From Marinomonas sp. CT5 (lineage in GTDB: Bacteria > Pseudomonadota > Gammaproteobacteria > Pseudomonadales > Marinomonadaceae), in contig NZ_CP025572.1 in the NCBI RefSeq assembly GCF_018336975.1, positions 2,751,171 to 2,815,170 of the forward strand: a stretch of 64,000 bases of DNA. The letters are read 5' to 3'. This document shows positions 1-10,000 of this stretch, one piece after another. Each line of letters starts with the position of its first letter. The stretch's first letter is position 1. The notes below the pieces were generated by a model. The model saw nothing but the letters and a program-made list of their open reading frames with translations, ran no database searches and was not told the origin of the DNA. The position numbers were made by a program, and so were the translations under genes.

Positions 1-1
1 T

Positions 2-1006
2 TCCCGGATTGATCTGCCTCCTGATGCCGTCATGATGAAAAGCAATTGGGTACATCAAGCGCTGTACGAAACTCTGGCTGAGCGTTTTGCTAAGCAATAC
101 GCCACTAAGTTTATTCAAGCTCATGGTGGAAGATTAAATGCGGAACAGAAAGTCGAGCTAGATAACGCCCTAGCACAGCGAAAAGAGTCCGCTCAGTCAA
201 ATCAGTTTATCCATACGGCTAACATTTCAACGGATATTAATTTGCAGGCGCTTGGTATTAGCCATGAAGAGCGGCATTGCAATCTAACAGGCACACATTA
301 TTTGCTGTCCTTTCATATCTCATCGAAAGACATACCAAACTGGGTGTGGGCAACCTTCGAACACGTCAATCTACCGGGACGATGCGATCTCACCGGCTGC
401 AATGATTCATATGGATTCAAAAGCTCAGATAAACGCCGCCCAGAAGGCACAGCAGACAACTACGTGGCCGCCAATCAACACAGTGATAATTTGAGCGATG
501 GGCAAATTGTTTTTGATAACGATGCCGGCTATCCGGCAGAAGACATACGTCCCGAGTGGGAAGCCCTGCTTAATACATTAAACATTGGTACAGAAGAGAA
601 ATCGGCGATAGAACCGAGCGCCGCAGACAAGGCTTGGCGACATTATCGTTTGAAAGGTTCTCAAGTGGAGTTTGTTAACGCAAAAGGGATGCCGACAATA
701 CTGGGCAATTCGATTACTGAAGCCGGTTTTATGGAGGGTTCTAGCTGTATTTCCTGTCACTCACGAGCGACCATTGCCCCCAATCTTAACCCGGTACCTG
801 GCGATACAGCGATCGTTTCCCCCTTATCTATGTTCCAACGAGATGTAAGTGCTTTTGGATACCGCCGTGGCACTCATGGTATTCCTAACCCTAATTGGTT
901 TTACAACGACCACAGTGATGCACCTAAAGTTGAAGCCTTACAAACCGATTTTATTTGGGGATTTTTATTTGCCAAAGATGTTGTACCCGCTAGCAAACAG
1001 CCATAA
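2..1006 (+). CDS. Haem c-type (CxxCH) protein, C-terminal part, cut by window edge
   Basis: The reading frame is open to the first bases of the window, so this is the 3' part of a longer gene; the first in-frame ATG (position 32) is probably internal. About 334 residues are visible. Near the C-terminus is SCISCHSRA, a CxxCH covalent haem-binding motif, so a periplasmic cytochrome-like or redox protein is likely. The rest has no motif I recognise; it is rich in Trp, Asn and His. No downstream partner is on the same strand and the next gene is convergent. The haem motif is seen; the periplasmic location is inferred because the signal peptide would lie outside the window. The enzymatic role is unknown. 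Confidence 0.6.
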   Translation, partial: SRIDLPPDAVMMKSNWVHQALYETLAERFAKQYATKFIQAHGGRLNAEQKVELDNALAQRKESAQSNQFIHTANISTDINLQALGISHEERHCNLTGTHYLLSFHISSKDIPNWVWATFEHVNLPGRCDLTGCNDSYGFKSSDKRRPEGTADNYVAANQHSDNLSDGQIVFDNDAGYPAEDIRPEWEALLNTLNIGTEEKSAIEPSAADKAWRHYRLKGSQVEFVNAKGMPTILGNSITEAGFMEGSSCISCHSRATIAPNLNPVPGDTAIVSPLSMFQRDVSAFGYRRGTHGIPNPNWFYNDHSDAPKVEALQTDFIWGFLFAKDVVPASKQP

Positions 1007-1052
1007 CAAGATCAGTTACGTTTTAATCTAAAGTCCAAACTAAAGCAGAAGC

Positions 1053-1484
1053 TTAAGATACCGCTTCTGCTTTTTTAATCTCATCTCGGATATCCAGCAA
1101 AAGCGATAACGCATTCTCGCCATTCATATTATAAGGGTCAAAGTTTACGCTCTTAGTATGCTGATAAAAGAGTTCACGAAGGCTGTCTGTATTCTGTAAA
1201 TAGCCCATATTCCAACCAGCAAACTCTCTAGCTGAAATCGTTTGATAATCTATAATCTCGGGGTTCTTATGACGATCATCTGTCACTATTTTATGATAAA
1301 TCTCATTCACATCTTTACGAGTTCCTTCTAAGCACTGAAGGAAGAAGCGGCGATTAAATGATAACAAGCCAGTCACATTCAAGGCTTTATTATTCACTCT
1401 AGCCACTTTTAGAATACGAGCAATGTCATCCACTTCAAATTGCTCAGTAATAGTACTTGTATAAATAAGTCGAACTAAATCCAC
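1053..1484 (-). CDS. Short BLUF-domain blue-light sensor
   Basis: A 143-aa protein whose first ~95 residues form a BLUF domain, which binds FAD and senses blue light. Expected photocycle residues are present: Tyr8 (RLIYTS), Asn32 and Gln50 (FFLQCLEG). The ~45-residue C-terminal extension matches the small helical cap of stand-alone short BLUF proteins; no EAL, GGDEF or cyclase domain is fused. The start is GTG, chosen because GGAGGG lies about 6 bases upstream and the nearby ATG in another frame stops after three codons. It stands alone between unrelated genes, so its output partner is unknown; short BLUF proteins usually act by protein-protein contact. Confidence 0.88.
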   Translation of the reverse strand: MDLVRLIYTSTITEQFEVDDIARILKVARVNNKALNVTGLLSFNRRFFLQCLEGTRKDVNEIYHKIVTDDRHKNPEIIDYQTISAREFAGWNMGYLQNTDSLRELFYQHTKSVNFDPYNMNGENALSLLLDIRDEIKKAEAVS

Positions 1485-1618
1485 ATTAAGCCCTCCCCTA
1501 ACGAATACATAAATACATCATTCAGGTTGAGGTTAACGATTTTATCTATAAAAATAATGTGGACTTTAGTAATTTTTATATGGTTTTTTATTTAATCGGA
1601 TATTTTCCAATCTTAATG

Positions 1619-2071
1619 TTAGTGCTCAACAGCAATATATACATCAACGCTGTTTTCACTGGTATAACATTCAAAATCCACAGTATAAAGGCGCTGGTGA
1701 GCACAATTGTCACCACTAAAGTAGCGCCAGATCTCACCCCACACATCGATCACGATTTGTGGCATTTCTCCTTCGCCGGAGAAGACTAAATATTCCCCAG
1801 CTGGCAGGACTACCATTTCGAGCTCTTTTTTTGACTCCACCATACTGGGATCAGATCCCACTAAAACATTGAAGTCACCCGTATAGTCCGAGTCATATTG
1901 ATAATACACGCCATATAAACAGGCCCCCTTTTCGTAGTTCACATTAGCTTGCTGTGCAAAAGTTTGATGCAAAGCTCCGATCTTCGCCGTTTCCGGCTGC
2001 ATTTCACTGGCATTATTGGTTCTTACACTTAAACCTGCTACACGATGTTCAACTAGGGTGACTTGCTTCAT
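1619..2071 (-). CDS. GyrI-like / AraC-type effector-binding domain protein
   Basis: A stand-alone effector-binding (SOUL/GyrI-like) domain of about 150 aa, with the family's opening pattern (VTLVEHRVAGLSVRT), a central GVYYQYDSD segment, and the LPAGEYLVFSGEGEMPQIVIDVWGEI region that closes the ligand pocket. Such domains bind small, often cationic or hydrophobic ligands and may act as ligand traps or sensors. The start at 2071 is preferred because GGAGG sits four bases upstream; an open frame runs 17 codons further upstream without a comparable ribosome site. It lies head-to-head with a WYL-domain regulator, which suggests the pair is functionally linked. It carries no DNA-binding domain itself. 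Confidence 0.75.
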   Translation of the reverse strand: MKQVTLVEHRVAGLSVRTNNASEMQPETAKIGALHQTFAQQANVNYEKGACLYGVYYQYDSDYTGDFNVLVGSDPSMVESKKELEMVVLPAGEYLVFSGEGEMPQIVIDVWGEIWRYFSGDNCAHQRLYTVDFECYTSENSVDVYIAVEH

Positions 2072-2161
2072 GGCTCCTCCAACTTTCTTCATCTTAATAG
2101 GACTTAACTCGAATGTTGCCACTATATCGACAACTATGACACTTTATGTCACATTAAAATA

Positions 2162-2908
2162 ATGACCCGCGCCAATACAACAAAACATTTAGATCGATTA
2201 GAGCAATTAACCGCCATTCTGAAATCAGAAGATGCTCTGACGAGTAAAATGATTGCAGAAGAATTGAATATCAGTGAGCGAACTTTATTTCGCGATATCG
2301 GTATTTTGCGAGAACGGGGTTTACCCATCGAAGCCGACAAAGGTCGCGGTGGCGGCATTAAACTTCATCGACATTGGGGCGTTGGACGGCTGTCATTAGA
2401 AAGCCAAGAAATAATTGATTTACTCATCAGTCTCGCCATTGCAGAAAGCATGGGGCCAACCTTGTTTATGAGGAATATCGATACCGTTCGTCAAAAGCTG
2501 ATGGCATCTTTTTCTCCTAAACAAAAAGAAAAAATGCACCAACTACGCAAACGTATCCATGTTGGAGAGCAAGCATCTCCAGATGTTTTACAGTCTTTCA
2601 GCACAAAAAAACAAGAGACAAAAGCAACGATTGAAACCCTACATCACGCTTTTCTTTTTAATCGTCGTCTCTCAATTATTTATCAAGACTTTTATAACCA
2701 AGAAACGCAGCGAGACATTGAAGCCCATTATTTATATTTGGGCTTCCCTGTTTGGTATCTATTAGCGTGGGATTATCTTAGAAATGACGTACGCATTTTT
2801 CGCTATGATCGCATCAAACAAGCGGACATTTTGCCACAAGAATTTACAGTAAGACCGCTAAGTGATTTTCATGACATTCTTACCAAGCAGAATGTTAGAA
2901 CTCTCTAA
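2162..2908 (+). CDS. DeoR/YafY-type HTH regulator with WYL domain
   Basis: A 248-aa transcriptional regulator. Residues ~10-65 form a winged helix-turn-helix (LEQLTAILKSEDALTSKMIAEELNISERTLFRDIGIL). Residues ~145-225 form a WYL sensor domain, where the signature appears as PVWYLLAWDYLRNDVRIFRYDRI. WYL domains bind small ligands or nucleic acid ends and control many metabolic and defence genes. Here the divergent neighbour is a GyrI-like effector-binding protein, so local ligand-responsive control of that gene is the simplest inference. The ATG is preceded by an A-rich stretch with no clear Shine-Dalgarno, so the start is somewhat uncertain. The downstream convergent gene nearly abuts its stop codon. 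Confidence 0.82.
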   Translation: MTRANTTKHLDRLEQLTAILKSEDALTSKMIAEELNISERTLFRDIGILRERGLPIEADKGRGGGIKLHRHWGVGRLSLESQEIIDLLISLAIAESMGPTLFMRNIDTVRQKLMASFSPKQKEKMHQLRKRIHVGEQASPDVLQSFSTKKQETKATIETLHHAFLFNRRLSIIYQDFYNQETQRDIEAHYLYLGFPVWYLLAWDYLRNDVRIFRYDRIKQADILPQEFTVRPLSDFHDILTKQNVRTL

Positions 2909-3783
2909 TCCTTCACTTTTTTTGCGTTTGCGCCATGTCGCTGAAAAAATGCATTCATATCTTGGGCAATTGGCGCCTTGCTCTTAAAGAACCACATTAG
3001 GCTTGAAACCATTTCTACATGGTCTACGCCTTCATATACCTTGCTCTCAACTTGCCCTTTCTCTGTCTGTATTTTATCGATCAGCTTATCCATGTTGCTT
3101 TTGTAGACAATTTCATCATCGGCTCCCCACAGAAGTAACATTGGAGGCTCCGTACCATCGATAAAAGTAGGAACTTGCATATTGGGGTAGTTTTCAGGCG
3201 GCCCAAACATATCTTTATAATCTTCTTCCCTCGGCACAAAATCGTAGGGACCGGACAGACCCGCAAAGCCCTTAATAATTGAGGGAGACAATCCATTTGC
3301 TTCCAAATAATGTTTATCGGCGGTGACCAAAGCACCAATGTGAGCACCAGCAGAATGACCGGCTACGTATAAGCGCTCCGGATCACCTTGATATTCGGCA
3401 ATATGACGATAGGTCCAAGCGACCGCTTTCGCCCCATCTTCAACAAAGGTAGGGAATTTGACTTGTGGATACTTGCTGTAATCGGCAATAACCGTCACAT
3501 AACCTTGCTTTGCAAACAGCTCACCCACAAAAGGATACATGTCTTTTGAACCGTCTTTCCAGCTTCCGCCATAGAAGAAGACAATGACTGGCTTGGATTC
3601 TTGCGTCTCATTAGGAAACACATAAATGTCGAGTTTCTGCCACTTCTTCGCCCCATAGGCTATGTCTTTTGTAGATTTAGTATCACTAAAATGACTTGGT
3701 AAGTTGGCGACTTCAATACCTACTTTGGTACAGGCCGCCAGTAGCAAAGAGCTTAGCGCGACACCTATTTTTTTTACGCCCAA
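2905..3783 (-). CDS. Alpha/beta-hydrolase lipoprotein (carboxylesterase-like)
   Basis: A 292-aa hydrolase with a lipoprotein signal peptide: a short basic start, a hydrophobic run, and lipobox LAAC with Cys18 or so as the acylated residue. The alpha/beta-hydrolase fold shows an oxyanion segment FFYGGSW (HGG-like), nucleophile elbow GHSAGAH, acidic residue in LLWGADDEIV and catalytic His in GVDHVEM. It resembles the esterase/kynurenine-formamidase-like group acting on small esters or amides; the substrate is not determinable. The start is TTG, supported by a strong AAGGAG six bases upstream. The last four bases overlap the end of the convergent WYL regulator. Membrane-anchored in the periplasm is expected. 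Confidence 0.8.
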   Translation of the reverse strand: MGVKKIGVALSSLLLAACTKVGIEVANLPSHFSDTKSTKDIAYGAKKWQKLDIYVFPNETQESKPVIVFFYGGSWKDGSKDMYPFVGELFAKQGYVTVIADYSKYPQVKFPTFVEDGAKAVAWTYRHIAEYQGDPERLYVAGHSAGAHIGALVTADKHYLEANGLSPSIIKGFAGLSGPYDFVPREEDYKDMFGPPENYPNMQVPTFIDGTEPPMLLLWGADDEIVYKSNMDKLIDKIQTEKGQVESKVYEGVDHVEMVSSLMWFFKSKAPIAQDMNAFFQRHGANAKKVKD

Positions 3784-3970
3784 GACGGTCTCCTTATTTC
3801 GTTTACATTGAGCACATAGTTATTTACTACGAAGACAACAGGAAAGAAGATCACAATTTTTTGAAATTTTTAAAGCTGCCCTTTGCTTTGCTGACCTCCT
3901 TACTTTATTTTCATAAAGAAAAGTCACACGACACACAACAATAACAATTGACTAACATCAGGTAGGACTC

Positions 3971-5347
3971 ATGAAGGATATCATTGCGCAATTAACGGAT
4001 GCACTTGGAAAAAACACGCTTATCTCAGGCTCTTCGATTAGTGATAAATACAAAACCGATTGGAGTGGCGTTGCAGGCTCTTTACCTATTGCTCTTATTC
4101 GAGCTTCTTCAACAGAAGACGTCGCCAACACATTAAAAATCTGCAATGAAAATAAACAGCCTGTGGTCATTCAAGGCGGCCTCACCGGTATTAGCGGTGG
4201 CGCTGTACCGCAACACAACGAAATCGCCATTTCATTAGAAAGAATGTCTGGCGTTATCGAAATAGACACAGACTCAATGACCATTACCGCTCACGCGGGA
4301 ACCCCTCTCCAAGTTCTCCAAGAAGCCGCAGAAGAAGTAGGACTCTGTTTACCCTTAGATATGGGATCACGTGGCACTTGTACGGCTGGCGGTGTCGTTT
4401 CTACCAACGCAGGTGGTAATCAAGTTATTCGCTATGGTTCAACCCGAGCCTTGGTACTTGGTTTAGAAGCCGTGCTTCCTGATGGCACCGTTATCAGCGC
4501 TCTCAACAAGATGCTGAAAAACAATGCGGGATTCGACCTTAAACATTTATTTATCGGCTCTGAAGGCACATTGGGGATTGTCACTAAAGTCGTGATGCGA
4601 CTTTTTCCAAAAGCGAACGCCGTTCAAACGGCTTTGTGCGCTTTATCGAATTTTTCCGATGTGCTCGCATTACTCAAAAAAAGCTATTCCGAATTAGGTG
4701 ATGGCATCACCTCTTTTGAAGTCATGTGGGCCAATTACTTTGATGAAGTCATTGATACGGTTGAGCAAGCCAGCAGTCCTTTTCAAGAGAAACATGCTTT
4801 TTACGCTCTGATCGAATACCAAGGGCGAGACCATGAACAGGATAATGAAACCTTCTCAAGGGTACTGTTCGAAGCCATGGAAGCGGAATTAGTTTCTGAT
4901 GCCGTGGTTGCCCAGTCCGCTAAACAAACGGCTTCATTCTGGCAGATCCGTGACGGCATAGGTGAACTTCTTGCCACCATGGGTCCTGTGGTTAATACCG
5001 ATATCAGTGTACCAATCAGCCAAATGGAAAACTTTGTAGAACAACTAGAATCATCACTCTATGAAGCCTTTTCGGATATCAAACTGCGTATTTTTGGTCA
5101 TATCGGCGATAGTAACTTGCACCTTTGCGCTGGAACCGGATCTGCTGAGGACCTAGACGCTATCTCGGCAAATATAATGGCGATGACAGGGCAATTTAAA
5201 GGCTCGGTTTCAGCGGAGCATGGTATCGGAGTCTTAAAGAGAAAGTACTTACACTACTCAAGAACGCCAGAAGAAATTGCCCTCATGCGAGCGTTAAAAA
5301 ACACCATGGACCCGAATGGGATTTTAAATGCAGGTAGAGTTATTTAA
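3971..5347 (+). CDS. FAD-linked 2-hydroxyacid dehydrogenase (GlcD/D2HGDH type)
   Basis: A 458-aa flavoenzyme with an N-terminal PCMH-type FAD-binding domain (VVIQGGLTGISGGAVP; DMGSRGTCTAGGVVSTNAGG; LFIGSEGTLGIVT) and a C-terminal FAD-oxidase domain with metal/substrate motifs GHIGDSNLHL and SAEHGIG. The family includes glycolate oxidase GlcD, D-lactate dehydrogenase and D-2-hydroxyglutarate dehydrogenase, oxidising D-2-hydroxyacids to 2-oxoacids with electron transfer to an acceptor. Length fits the D2HGDH/Dld-II branch. It is monocistronic, with no glcE or glcF beside it, which argues against the three-subunit glycolate oxidase. It ends at a strong terminator. The exact substrate is not decided by the sequence. 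Confidence 0.82.
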   Translation: MKDIIAQLTDALGKNTLISGSSISDKYKTDWSGVAGSLPIALIRASSTEDVANTLKICNENKQPVVIQGGLTGISGGAVPQHNEIAISLERMSGVIEIDTDSMTITAHAGTPLQVLQEAAEEVGLCLPLDMGSRGTCTAGGVVSTNAGGNQVIRYGSTRALVLGLEAVLPDGTVISALNKMLKNNAGFDLKHLFIGSEGTLGIVTKVVMRLFPKANAVQTALCALSNFSDVLALLKKSYSELGDGITSFEVMWANYFDEVIDTVEQASSPFQEKHAFYALIEYQGRDHEQDNETFSRVLFEAMEAELVSDAVVAQSAKQTASFWQIRDGIGELLATMGPVVNTDISVPISQMENFVEQLESSLYEAFSDIKLRIFGHIGDSNLHLCAGTGSAEDLDAISANIMAMTGQFKGSVSAEHGIGVLKRKYLHYSRTPEEIALMRALKNTMDPNGILNAGRVI

Positions 5348-5375
5348 CTCCTCTCATTAACGTATTTCAAAAACA

Positions 5376-5404
5376 AAAAAGCCGCTCGTGAGAGCGGCTT
5401 TTAC
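5376..5404 (+). terminator. Intrinsic terminator after the FAD dehydrogenase
   Basis: GCCGCTC and GAGCGGC arms with a GTGA loop, flanked by A-run and T-run. It can work on both strands, so it probably also ends purU transcription arriving on the minus strand. Confidence 0.85.
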
Positions 5405-5427
5405 CAACCTTCTTCTAAGTCGTCAGG

Positions 5428-6294
5428 TTACCCACCAAATACGACCGTACGCTTGCCATTTAAAAACACACGTTTTTCAACATGACATTTCACAGCATTA
5501 AACAAAGTAACACGTTCGATGTCTTGGCCTTTAGCGATAAGGTCTTCAACGTAATGAGCATGGTTAACTACTTGAATACCTTGGGAGATAATCGGGCCTT
5601 CATCCAAATCATTATTAACATAATGAGCTGTCGCACCAACCATTTTCACGCCTTTCTCCCATGCTTGGTGATAAGGTCGAGCGCCTTTAAAACCAGGCAA
5701 TAAAGAGTGGTGAATATTAATGGCGCGGCCATCTAGATATTCACACATCCCCGGTGAAAGCACTTGCATATAGCGCGCTAGCACGACTAATTCGGTATCG
5801 TATTGCTCAATTAATTCTCGCACTTGCGCTTCTTGTTCAAGCTTAGTCTCAGCGGTAATCGGCAAATGGTAATACGGAATACCATGCCATTTCGCAAGAT
5901 CCTCCAAATCAGGGTGATTTGAGATGATAACAGTAACATCAATGTTCAATTGACCAGTACGAAAACGATACAGTAAATCGTTCAAACAATGGTCATACTT
6001 GGACACCATAATAGCGACTTTTGGCTTATGATTCGGAGCAGTTAGCGACCAATCCATTGAAAATTCAGCAGCACGTTCGGTAAAACCTTCTTTAAACGTT
6101 TCTTCATTGAAATCAGTATCTTGCGGCAGGAATTCTATGCGAATAAAAAAACGACCGGATTCTCTGTCGTCAAAGGAATGAATCTCATCTACATAATTAC
6201 CAGCTTGCGCCATATATCGAGTTACTACATCAACGGTTCCAATAATACTTGGGCAGCTGGCAGTAAAAATCCAAGGAGCGGTTTTTGATTTCAT
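5428..6294 (-). CDS. purU: Formyltetrahydrofolate deformylase PurU
   Basis: A 288-aa enzyme hydrolysing 10-formyl-tetrahydrofolate to formate and tetrahydrofolate. An N-terminal ACT-like domain (~7-85, starting with TASCPSIIGTVDVVTRYMAQ) precedes a formyltransferase-type catalytic domain with INIHHSLLPGFKGARPY, carrying the Asn-His active-site pair, and GATAHYVNNDLDEGPII with the catalytic Asp. It lies ~100 bp downstream of the sarcosine oxidase gamma gene on the same strand. That setting fits recycling of one-carbon units made by sarcosine oxidation, a common partnership in methylated-glycine catabolism. Length is normal for the family. Confidence 0.95.
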   Translation of the reverse strand: MKSKTAPWIFTASCPSIIGTVDVVTRYMAQAGNYVDEIHSFDDRESGRFFIRIEFLPQDTDFNEETFKEGFTERAAEFSMDWSLTAPNHKPKVAIMVSKYDHCLNDLLYRFRTGQLNIDVTVIISNHPDLEDLAKWHGIPYYHLPITAETKLEQEAQVRELIEQYDTELVVLARYMQVLSPGMCEYLDGRAINIHHSLLPGFKGARPYHQAWEKGVKMVGATAHYVNNDLDEGPIISQGIQVVNHAHYVEDLIAKGQDIERVTLFNAVKCHVEKRVFLNGKRTVVFGG

Positions 6295-6396
6295 ACAATA
6301 GTCTCTTATTATATTAGGCTTTTTACTTCAAAATGAGGTTGGCCACAAAAAGTGGCCAACCAAAACAGTGAAATAAAGCAAGTGGATGAGAAGGAA

Positions 6397-7050
6397 TTAA
6401 GCTTTTACTACTAGACCGTATTCACGACTTGCGTCCTGAATCCACAACCATAAGTAGTCAGCAAAACTACGGCGCACCACTAATTCAAACTTGTCATCTG
6501 CTAGACGACAAATCATCGCACTACTTTTAGCAAATACCGTCGATACAACCTTGCCAACAGGAAACTCTGTTGGATACAAGTCCACGCTGGTAGACTTTTT
6601 CAGCATGTTAACAACTTGACTACCTGAAACATCGTATATCGTCGTACCACCACTGATATTCACTAAGGCATAGTGGCCTGGTAACGTCTCTTGAAAACGA
6701 CTCTCCAATTCAAACGCCTGATCACCAGCAACGATAATTAGCCATTCATCAGGAGAAATCCAACGAACAGACACCTTATCTGTTGTTACTGAAGTCAGAG
6801 GCTCCATTGGCAAAGCCACGCCAAGCAGTGACTCAATTACTGATTTTTGTTCATCAGATGGCACACAACGCAAAGTGAGCAAGCCCATAAGTTTACGCTC
6901 ATGGAAATACACCCCACCTTCTTGTGGCCCTTTCTTAGCCATAGTAGCGAGATCAGAGTGATGCAGTGGACTTTCACCTGCAATAGTTGCGTCTGGAAGT
7001 TGGTTTGTTACCAACTTCCCTTCCATTGCTCCTAACGTGACATCAGACAT
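6397..7050 (-). CDS. soxG: Sarcosine oxidase gamma subunit
   Basis: A 217-aa protein of the SoxG family, the small gamma subunit of heterotetrameric sarcosine oxidase. Visible family features are the N-terminal SPLHHSDL motif, LMGLLTLRC, RWISPDEWLI, LVNISGGTTIYDVSG and the C-terminal VVRRSFADYLWLWIQDA. The fold is shared with the folate-binding GcvT-type domain. Its start overlaps the end of soxA by eight bases, implying translational coupling. The ATG has GGGGAG about 9 bases upstream. It supports assembly of the alpha-beta-gamma-delta complex in the cytoplasm. Confidence 0.93.
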   Translation of the reverse strand: MSDVTLGAMEGKLVTNQLPDATIAGESPLHHSDLATMAKKGPQEGGVYFHERKLMGLLTLRCVPSDEQKSVIESLLGVALPMEPLTSVTTDKVSVRWISPDEWLIIVAGDQAFELESRFQETLPGHYALVNISGGTTIYDVSGSQVVNMLKKSTSVDLYPTEFPVGKVVSTVFAKSSAMICRLADDKFELVVRRSFADYLWLWIQDASREYGLVVKA

Positions 7051-10000
7051 TTTGACGCTCCCCTTTTGGATCTAAGAATACTGGGCTACAAATTTCAGCT
7101 TCAATTACGCGACCATCAACCAATGGATAAAAGACTTTTTCACCCATTTTGTTGTGTCCACCTTTAACGAATCCCATTGCTACCGAACGATTTAAATTTG
7201 CACTCCAGTAACTGGAAGTAACATGACCAACCATTGGCATAGGAATCGGCGCTTTAGGATCAAGAACGCCTTGCGCGCCCTCCGGCAATACTACGTTTGG
7301 ATCAACTGTCTTCAAACCTACCAGTTGCTTACGGTCAGCTCGAACACAATCTTCACGTTGCATACCGCGCTTACCAATAAAGCTAAATGGCTTCTGCATA
7401 GACACAGCCCAAGGCATGCCTAGATCAAATGGATGAACAGAGCCATCGGTATCTTGACCTGCAATAATAAAGCCTTTCTCCGCACGTAATATATGCATGG
7501 TTTCTGTGCCGTAAGGTGTCAAATTAAACTCAGCACCTTTTTCAAACAGTTCTTTCCAAACATGTAAGCCGTAGTTGGCTTGTACGTTGATTTCAAAAGA
7601 CAGTTCGCCTGTAAAAGAAATACGGAACACTCGAGCTGGTACACCCGCGACCGTCATAGCCTTCCAATCCATAAAAGCCATGTTTTCTTTGGAAACATCA
7701 TAATCAGTCAGTTTTTCTAGTAACTTGCGGCTATTTGGACCAGAAATGGTCATAGTTGACCAGTGATCTGTCACACTATTGAAATACACTTCCAATTCAG
7801 GCCATTCAGTTTGATGATAAATTTCTAACCAAGAAAGAACACGAGCCGCGCCACCTGATGTCGTTGTCATCAAGAAATGGTTTTCCGCCAAACATGACGT
7901 CACACCATCGTCAAACACCATGCCATCTTCACCACACATCAAACCATAACGACATTTACCTACTGGTAATTTCGCCCAAGCGTTTGTGTAGACACGACCT
8001 AGGAATTCACGTGCATCTTTACCTTGAATATCAATTTTACCCAAAGTAGAAGCATCCAAAATACCAACGGATTCACGAGTCGCTAAACACTCGCGATCCA
8101 ATGCTTGCTGCATTGTTTCGTTACCTTGAGGATAGTACCAAGGACGTTTCCATTGACCCACATCCTCAAATTTCGCACCTCGTTCAACATGCCAAGCATG
8201 CATTGCCGTGTAACGCTCTGGATCAAACAACTCGCCACAATCACGGCCAGCAATGACACCAAAGGTTACTGGTGTATAGTTAGGGCGGAATATCGTTGTG
8301 CCAGTTTCTGGTATTGATTGCTTCAAAGCTTTTGCCGCAATGGCCATACCATTAATATTGCCAAGCTTACCTTGATCAGTACCAAAGCCCATCGCGGTAT
8401 AGCGTTTAACGTGTTCAATGGACTCAAAACCTTCACGACATGCTAATTCAATGCCTGATGCGGTTACGTCATTTTGATAATCGACAAACTGCTTAGGCGC
8501 CTGTGATGTTGGCTTAGTGTGAGGAATATGAAACAAAGCCATGGCTTTGCTTTCTTCAATTACTTCTGTTTCGGGAAGCATTGTTTCTTGTGCTTCTAAT
8601 CCTAAATGAGACAAAGCATCCAAAGCGGCCTTTAAACCTTCTTCTAAAGCTTGCTTAGTATCAAATGAGCCATTGATAGCACCAGCTGTTAATTGCTTCT
8701 GAAGCGTTTTTCCAGGAGTAAAGCCAAGGATATCCTCATTCCATACTGGACGTGCGCCTGTATGACATGACAAGTGAATAACAGGACTCCAACCACCTGA
8801 TGAGGCAACTGTGTCAGCAGATAACTTAGCAATAGCACCAACAATCGCATCGCCCTCTTCATTCAATGGCGCAACGGAAACACCAGTCACACGTTTACTG
8901 CCTTGAACATCAATGACACCGGAGCCAACCATAATACTAATGCCACGCTCACGCGCCGCATCAACAAAAGTACCCTGAGGATTTTTACGAGAGTCGACAA
9001 TGGCTACTACATTACGACCAGCATCATGCCAATCCAATGCCGTACGATATGCGTTATCGTTAGAAGTCATTAATACCAATTCATTACCAGGCACAACACC
9101 ATAACGATTAATGTAAGTAGAAACGGCATTAGCCACCATACAGCCAGGAACATCATTGTTACCAAAAACAAGAGGACGTTCATGGGCACCTGTAGCCAAA
9201 ACAACCCATTTAGCACGCACGTGATGTAAGCGCTGAGCAACCTGACCGTTAGGTGCACGATCGGCAAACTGATCAGTACAATGCTGCTGAATAGTTAAAA
9301 AGTTATGGTCGTGATAGCCGTTCGCCTGCGAATTTGGCAACATTAATACATTATCAAACCCAGCCAATTCGTTAACGGTTTCAGCCACCCATTCCGTTGC
9401 AGGCTTACCGTTAAGTGTTTCTTTACTGCTTAATAAACTTCCACCAAATTCACTTTGCTCATCAGCAATAATTACCCGCGCACCAGCTCGTGCAGCAGTT
9501 AAAGCCGCAGTCAAACCTGCAGGACCCGCACCAACCACCATCACATCACAGTGCTGGTTCATTTTATCGTATATATCTGGGTCATTTTCTTTTGGAGATC
9601 GACCAAGACCTGCCGCTTTACGAATATAAGACTCGTACGTTTCCCACATGGATTTTGGGTACATAAAAGTCTTGTAGTAAAAGCCCGGCGGCATCATTTT
9701 CCCACCGAATTTGCCGATGTACCCCATCAGGTCAGTTTCAACACTCGGCCAACCGTTTGTTGAACCAGCAACTAGACCCTCATACAGCGACTGTTGAGTT
9801 GCACGCACGTTTGGAATTTGTGTCGCTTCGGTCGCACCAATTTGCATAATCGCATTTGGCTCTTCTGCTCCCGCTGCAACAATGCCACGTGGACGACTGT
9901 ATTTAAAACTACGGCCGACAATATCAACCTTATTAGCCAACAAAGCAGACGCAAGTGTGTCGCCAGCGAACCCTTTGTACTTTTTCCCATTGTAGGTAAA

